DNA from: QHXQ01 sp036389375
GTDB lineage: Bacteria; Acidobacteriota; Blastocatellia; Pyrinomonadales; Pyrinomonadaceae
Assembly (NCBI GenBank): GCA_036389375.1
Contig: DASVQA010000163.1
Span: 1-25,573 of the forward strand
Direction: 5' to 3'
Length of the DNA stretch: 25,573 nt
Shown: in pieces, positions 22,537 through 25,573 of the stretch
Numbering within the stretch: the first letter of the stretch is position 1
Layout: the number at the start of each line of letters is the position of its first letter
Made by a program: the position numbers and the translations under genes
The notes under the pieces: model-generated
Told to the model about the DNA's origin: nothing
Seen by the model: the letters and a program-made list of their open reading frames with translations, nothing else
Databases searched by the model: none

Positions 22537-23463
22537 ATGTCAAACAGCATCCCTCTGTCAGGCGCGGCGGCGCGCGGCGCGGCCGAACTGCCGCTTTATC
22601 AGAGTCTCAGCCCGGATCAGATCGTCGAGTTGAACGAGATGCTCGAAGAGGTCACGTATCGGGCCGGCGAAGTGATCTTCCACGAGCACGATCTGGGCGA
22701 CGCCGCTTACATCATTCGCAGCGGCGCGGTGCGTATCTGGACGCACGACGAGGACGCGCGCGAGGTCACGCTGGCGCGGCTCGGCCCTGACGACTTCTTT
22801 GGCGAGTTGGCCGTGCTCGACGGCAGCCCGCGCTCCGCCAGCGCGAGCGCCGACGAGGACTCCGTTCTCGGTCGCCTCAGCAAAGAGAAGATGCAGAAGT
22901 TTCTGCTGGCGCACCCGCAGGCCGCGCTCGTCATGATTCAGGAGGTCGGGCGGCGTCTGCGCCAGACCAACAAGATCGTCTCGCAGCGCATCACGCGCAA
23001 CATCAACGTCGAGATGGACGAGCAGATGACCTTCGGGCAGCGCATCGCCGATAAGGTGGCGACCTTTGGCGGCTCTTGGACGTTCATCTTCATCTACTCA
23101 GGTTTCCTGCTCGCGTGGATGGCGATGAACACGTTCGTGCTGGCGCACATGGGCAGCGGCGAGAACGGTAAGGCGTTCGACCCTTATCCCTACATCCTCT
23201 TGAACCTCATGCTCTCGATGACGGCGGCTTTGCAAGCACCGATCATCATGATGTCGCAGAACCGCGCGGGCGAGAAAGATCGGCTTGCCGCCGAGAACGA
23301 TTTCCGCGTCAACCTCAAGAGCGAACTGATGCTCGAAGAGATGACGCGGCGCATGGAGCGCCTGCAAAACGATCAGGTCGAAGAGTTGCTGCTGCTGACG
23401 CGTGCGCTCAGTCAGCCGAGCACTGGCTCCGAGGCTAACGGGCAGCGACCCGGCGCAACTTGA
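22537..23463 (+). CDS. Cyclic-nucleotide-binding domain fused to DUF1003 membrane domain
   Basis: This 308-residue protein has an N-terminal cNMP-binding beta-barrel (about 18-135) with a near-canonical phosphate-binding cassette FFGELAVLDGSPRSASASA (87-105, Glu90 and Arg99), so cAMP or cGMP binding is plausible. The second part (about 160-275) is DUF1003: ADKVATFGGSW, two membrane helices (about 182-203 and 217-237), an FDPYPYILLNLMLS segment, APIIMMSQNR, and a charged helix to 285. DUF1003 function is unknown. The fusion suggests a membrane protein controlled by a nucleotide or by another ligand. AAGGAG lies about 13 bp before the ATG, which is rather far. It is divergent from the 63-residue gene with 45 bp between starts. 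Confidence 0.92.
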   Translation: MSNSIPLSGAAARGAAELPLYQSLSPDQIVELNEMLEEVTYRAGEVIFHEHDLGDAAYIIRSGAVRIWTHDEDAREVTLARLGPDDFFGELAVLDGSPRSASASADEDSVLGRLSKEKMQKFLLAHPQAALVMIQEVGRRLRQTNKIVSQRITRNINVEMDEQMTFGQRIADKVATFGGSWTFIFIYSGFLLAWMAMNTFVLAHMGSGENGKAFDPYPYILLNLMLSMTAALQAPIIMMSQNRAGEKDRLAAENDFRVNLKSELMLEEMTRRMERLQNDQVEELLLLTRALSQPSTGSEANGQRPGAT

Positions 23464-23554
23464 TCCGGCCCGTCTAATGATGTATGAATCTAATCTAATA
23501 CGCACATAAAAATTCTAAATCGCTCCCCGGAACCGCACTAGCAGGGACTTTTTT

Positions 23555-23812
23555 GTGAGTAGAACCAGACGCAGCATACCGCCGCAGCAGCCGCCGCAAC
23601 GCTCTAACGCCGAGCAGGAAGCACACGGGGCCGCCGAACGGCTCAACACGCAGATCGAGACGGCCTTGGCCGCCATGCCCGTGCGCGCCCCCGAAGCGGC
23701 CGACGAGTTAGAGGCTTACGCTGACCGGATCGAACGCACGGCCCGCGACCTCTCCGTGGCCCTGCGCGAATTGGCCCGCCAGCGTCGTGCTGACACGAGG
23801 GATGAGGGATGA
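23555..23812 (+). CDS. Small hypothetical coiled-coil protein
   Basis: The 85-residue protein starts at GTG 23555 with a weak AGGGA site upstream. A Pro/Gln/Arg-rich N-terminus precedes a helical segment (about 46-80) with heptad-like LEAYADRIERTARDLSVALREL, a probable coiled coil. No family is recognised. Its last codons and TGA stop lie inside a GAGGGAT repeat array, which indicates that the 3' end was shaped by the repeat. It lies between the DUF1003 gene (91-bp gap) and pckA (79-bp gap). Coding nature is moderately supported by composition and position only. Confidence 0.58.
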   Translation: MSRTRRSIPPQQPPQRSNAEQEAHGAAERLNTQIETALAAMPVRAPEAADELEAYADRIERTARDLSVALRELARQRRADTRDEG

Positions 23813-23824
23813 GGGATGAGGGAT
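23797..23824 (+). repeat. GAGGGAT x4 tandem heptamer array upstream of pckA
   Basis: Four exact copies of GAGGGAT (23797-23824) overlap the stop codon of the 85-residue gene (TGA 23810-23812) and end 67 bp before the pckA start. It is the longest of three related arrays in the window. Confidence 0.85.
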
Positions 23825-23891
23825 GAAAGCGTGAGCGCGCCCAGAGCGGTCTGCTATCAAACCCTCAGCCCTTAATTTTAAGGAGAAGCTA

Positions 23892-25532
23892 ATGGCAGCA
23901 TCGGTTTTGACGAAGGAGAGCGGCGGGGCGCACGAGGACAAGGGACACCGGCGCAGCACGCAGGGTCTCGACACCTACGGCATCACGCAGGCCTCGTCCG
24001 TCTACTGGAATCTGACCACGCCGGAACTCTACGAAGAGATCGCGCGCCGCAACGAGGGTCTCATCTCCGCGCACGGTGCGCTGCTCGTGGACACGGGCGA
24101 ACACACGGGCCGCGCCGCCAAAGACAAAGCCATCGTGCGCGACGCGACGAGCGCCGATAAAGTTTTCTGGGGCGAGGTCAACAAAGAATTTTCGCCGGAG
24201 AAGTTCAACGCGCTGCGCGACCGCATGATGGCCGCGACGGCCGGGCGCGACCTGTTCGTGCAGGACACTTATGCCGGCGCAGACCCGCGCTATCAACTGC
24301 CCGTCCGCATCATCACCGAACTCGCGTGGCACTCGCTCTTTGCGCGCACGATGTTCATCAACAAGACGGACGACGCGGTGGACTTCAAACCGGAGTTCAC
24401 GATCATCAACCTGCCGAGTTTCAAAGCCGACCCGGCGCAGGACGGCACGCGCGCCCCGACGTTCATCCTCATGGACTTCAGCCAGCGCCTCGTGCTCATC
24501 GGCGGCACGAGCTACGCGGGCGAGACGAAGAAAAGCGTCTTCACGATCTTGAACTACCTGCTCCCGCAGCGCGGCGTGATGTCCATGCACTGCTCGGCAA
24601 ACGTCGGCGACGCCAACGACGTGGCCATCTTCTTCGGGCTATCGGGGACGGGCAAGACGACTCTGTCGGCCGACCCGGAACGGCGCTTGATCGGCGACGA
24701 CGAACACGGCTGGTCTGAAGACGGCGTCTTCAATTTCGAGGGCGGGTGCTACGCGAAAGTGATCCGGCTCTCGCCCGACGCCGAGCCGGACATCTATCGC
24801 ACCACGCGCATGTTCGGCACGGTCATGGAGAACGTCGTGTTCGACCCGGCGACGCGCATCCCCGATCTCGACAACGCCGCGAAGACCGAGAACACGCGCG
24901 CCGCTTATCCGCTGACTAGCATCCCGAACATCGTGCCCGAAGGGCACGCAGGCCACCCGCGCAACATCATCATGTTGACGGCGGACGCCTTCGGTGTGCT
25001 GCCGCCCGTTGCACGGCTCACGCCCGAACAGGCGATGTACCATTTCCTTTCCGGCTATACCGCCAAGGTCGCTGGCACGGAGCGCGGCGTGACCGAACCT
25101 GAAGCGACCTTCTCCACCTGCTTCGGTGCGCCCTTCATGGTTTTGCATCCGGGCGTCTATGCCGACTTGCTGGGTCAGCGCATGGCCGAGCACAACGCCG
25201 CCTGCTGGCTCGTCAACACGGGTTGGTCGGGCGGCCCTTACGGCACAGGGCAGCGCATGTCCATCAAGTACACGCGCGCCATGATTCGCGCCATCCTCGA
25301 CGGCTCGCTCGCCGCTATCGAGACGCGCCCCGATCCGGTCTTCGGCGTCGGCGTGCCCGTCGCCTGTCCCGGCGTGCCGGCGGAAGTGCTCACACCGCGC
25401 AACACCTGGCAAGACCCGGCAGCCTACGACCGCAAGGCGAAGGAACTTGCGCGCCGCTTCAACGATAATTTCAAGAAGTATGAATCGGGCGTGAGCGAGT
25501 CTGTCCGCGCGGTTGCCCCGAAAGCCGACTGA
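23892..25532 (+). CDS. pckA: Phosphoenolpyruvate carboxykinase (ATP)
   Basis: The 546-residue enzyme converts oxaloacetate and ATP to PEP, CO2 and ADP, the first committed step of gluconeogenesis. It has the ATP-PEPCK signatures: substrate-binding TGRAAKDK (72-79), YAGETKKS (208-215) with the metal-site lysine, Walker-type GLSGTGKTT (249-257), kinase-2 IGDDEHGW (267-274) with Asp269 and Asp270, and NFEGGCYAK (281-289). Length agrees with the family (about 530-540), plus a short N-terminal extension. The substrate loop reads TGRAAKDK rather than the more common TGRSPKDK, a mild change. AAGGAG lies 6 bp before the ATG, an excellent site. It lacks any lysine-rich regulatory tail. Downstream, the last 41 bases of the window show nothing. 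Confidence 0.97.
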   Translation: MAASVLTKESGGAHEDKGHRRSTQGLDTYGITQASSVYWNLTTPELYEEIARRNEGLISAHGALLVDTGEHTGRAAKDKAIVRDATSADKVFWGEVNKEFSPEKFNALRDRMMAATAGRDLFVQDTYAGADPRYQLPVRIITELAWHSLFARTMFINKTDDAVDFKPEFTIINLPSFKADPAQDGTRAPTFILMDFSQRLVLIGGTSYAGETKKSVFTILNYLLPQRGVMSMHCSANVGDANDVAIFFGLSGTGKTTLSADPERRLIGDDEHGWSEDGVFNFEGGCYAKVIRLSPDAEPDIYRTTRMFGTVMENVVFDPATRIPDLDNAAKTENTRAAYPLTSIPNIVPEGHAGHPRNIIMLTADAFGVLPPVARLTPEQAMYHFLSGYTAKVAGTERGVTEPEATFSTCFGAPFMVLHPGVYADLLGQRMAEHNAACWLVNTGWSGGPYGTGQRMSIKYTRAMIRAILDGSLAAIETRPDPVFGVGVPVACPGVPAEVLTPRNTWQDPAAYDRKAKELARRFNDNFKKYESGVSESVRAVAPKAD

Positions 25533-25573
25533 CGAAACACGAAAATCAACTGACCGCAGAAGGGCGACAACGC

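Noticed and set aside
23797..23824. Heptamer array considered as a CRISPR or variable tandem gene repeat
   Set aside because: Units are only 7 bp without spacers and there are no cas genes in the window.

Overview
The window is GC-rich bacterial chromosomal DNA with dense genes, short intergenic gaps, many Ala/Arg-rich proteins, and no tRNA, rRNA, CRISPR array or recognisable transposase. An Hanks-type Ser/Thr kinase with a membrane tail, a subtilisin-like protease with a BACON domain, a large NACHT ATPase, many secreted proteins and an ATP-type PEP carboxykinase together suggest Acidobacteriota, perhaps Blastocatellia. That placement is inference from gene content; no marker gene is present to prove it.

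Layout. (1) 37-1503, minus strand: a Tat-exported metallophosphoesterase followed by an isoprenylcysteine-methyltransferase-like membrane protein. (2) 1755-4011, plus: a small dimeric alpha/beta-barrel protein and a secreted TPR protein with its own plausible promoter. (3) 4136-7422, plus: a likely operon of soluble transhydrogenase (sthA), a ROK-fold protein with degraded nucleotide-binding motifs, and an APH(6)-like small-molecule kinase. (4) 7444-12783: a membrane-anchored NACHT ATPase (minus) divergent from a Ser/Thr kinase (plus) that has an unusual insert of about 150 residues in its activation segment. (5) 12820-16577, plus: a secreted S8 protease with BACON and lamin-tail-like domains, then a multi-pass membrane protein that is an internal duplication. 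(6) 16578-17843: a patch of visibly lower GC carrying a Crp/Fnr-family regulator, bracketed by two related palindromes. (7) 17844-21586, plus: a secreted alpha/beta hydrolase, then a three-gene cassette of a [2Fe-2S] ferredoxin-domain protein and two small unknown proteins. (8) 21638-22491, minus: a 63-aa small protein translationally coupled to a transglutaminase-like protein. (9) 22537-25532, plus: a cNMP-binding/DUF1003 membrane protein, a small coiled-coil protein, and pckA.

Housekeeping metabolism is represented by sthA (NADPH/NADH balance) and pckA (gluconeogenesis). The most novel-looking content is the NACHT/kinase divergent pair, which could be a sensing or defence module, the kinase insert, the palindrome-bracketed Crp-like gene, the duplicated membrane protein, the uncharacterised ferredoxin cassette, and TGAGGGA-type heptamer arrays that lie at the 3' ends of three genes. 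No function is demonstrated by sequence alone for any of these.
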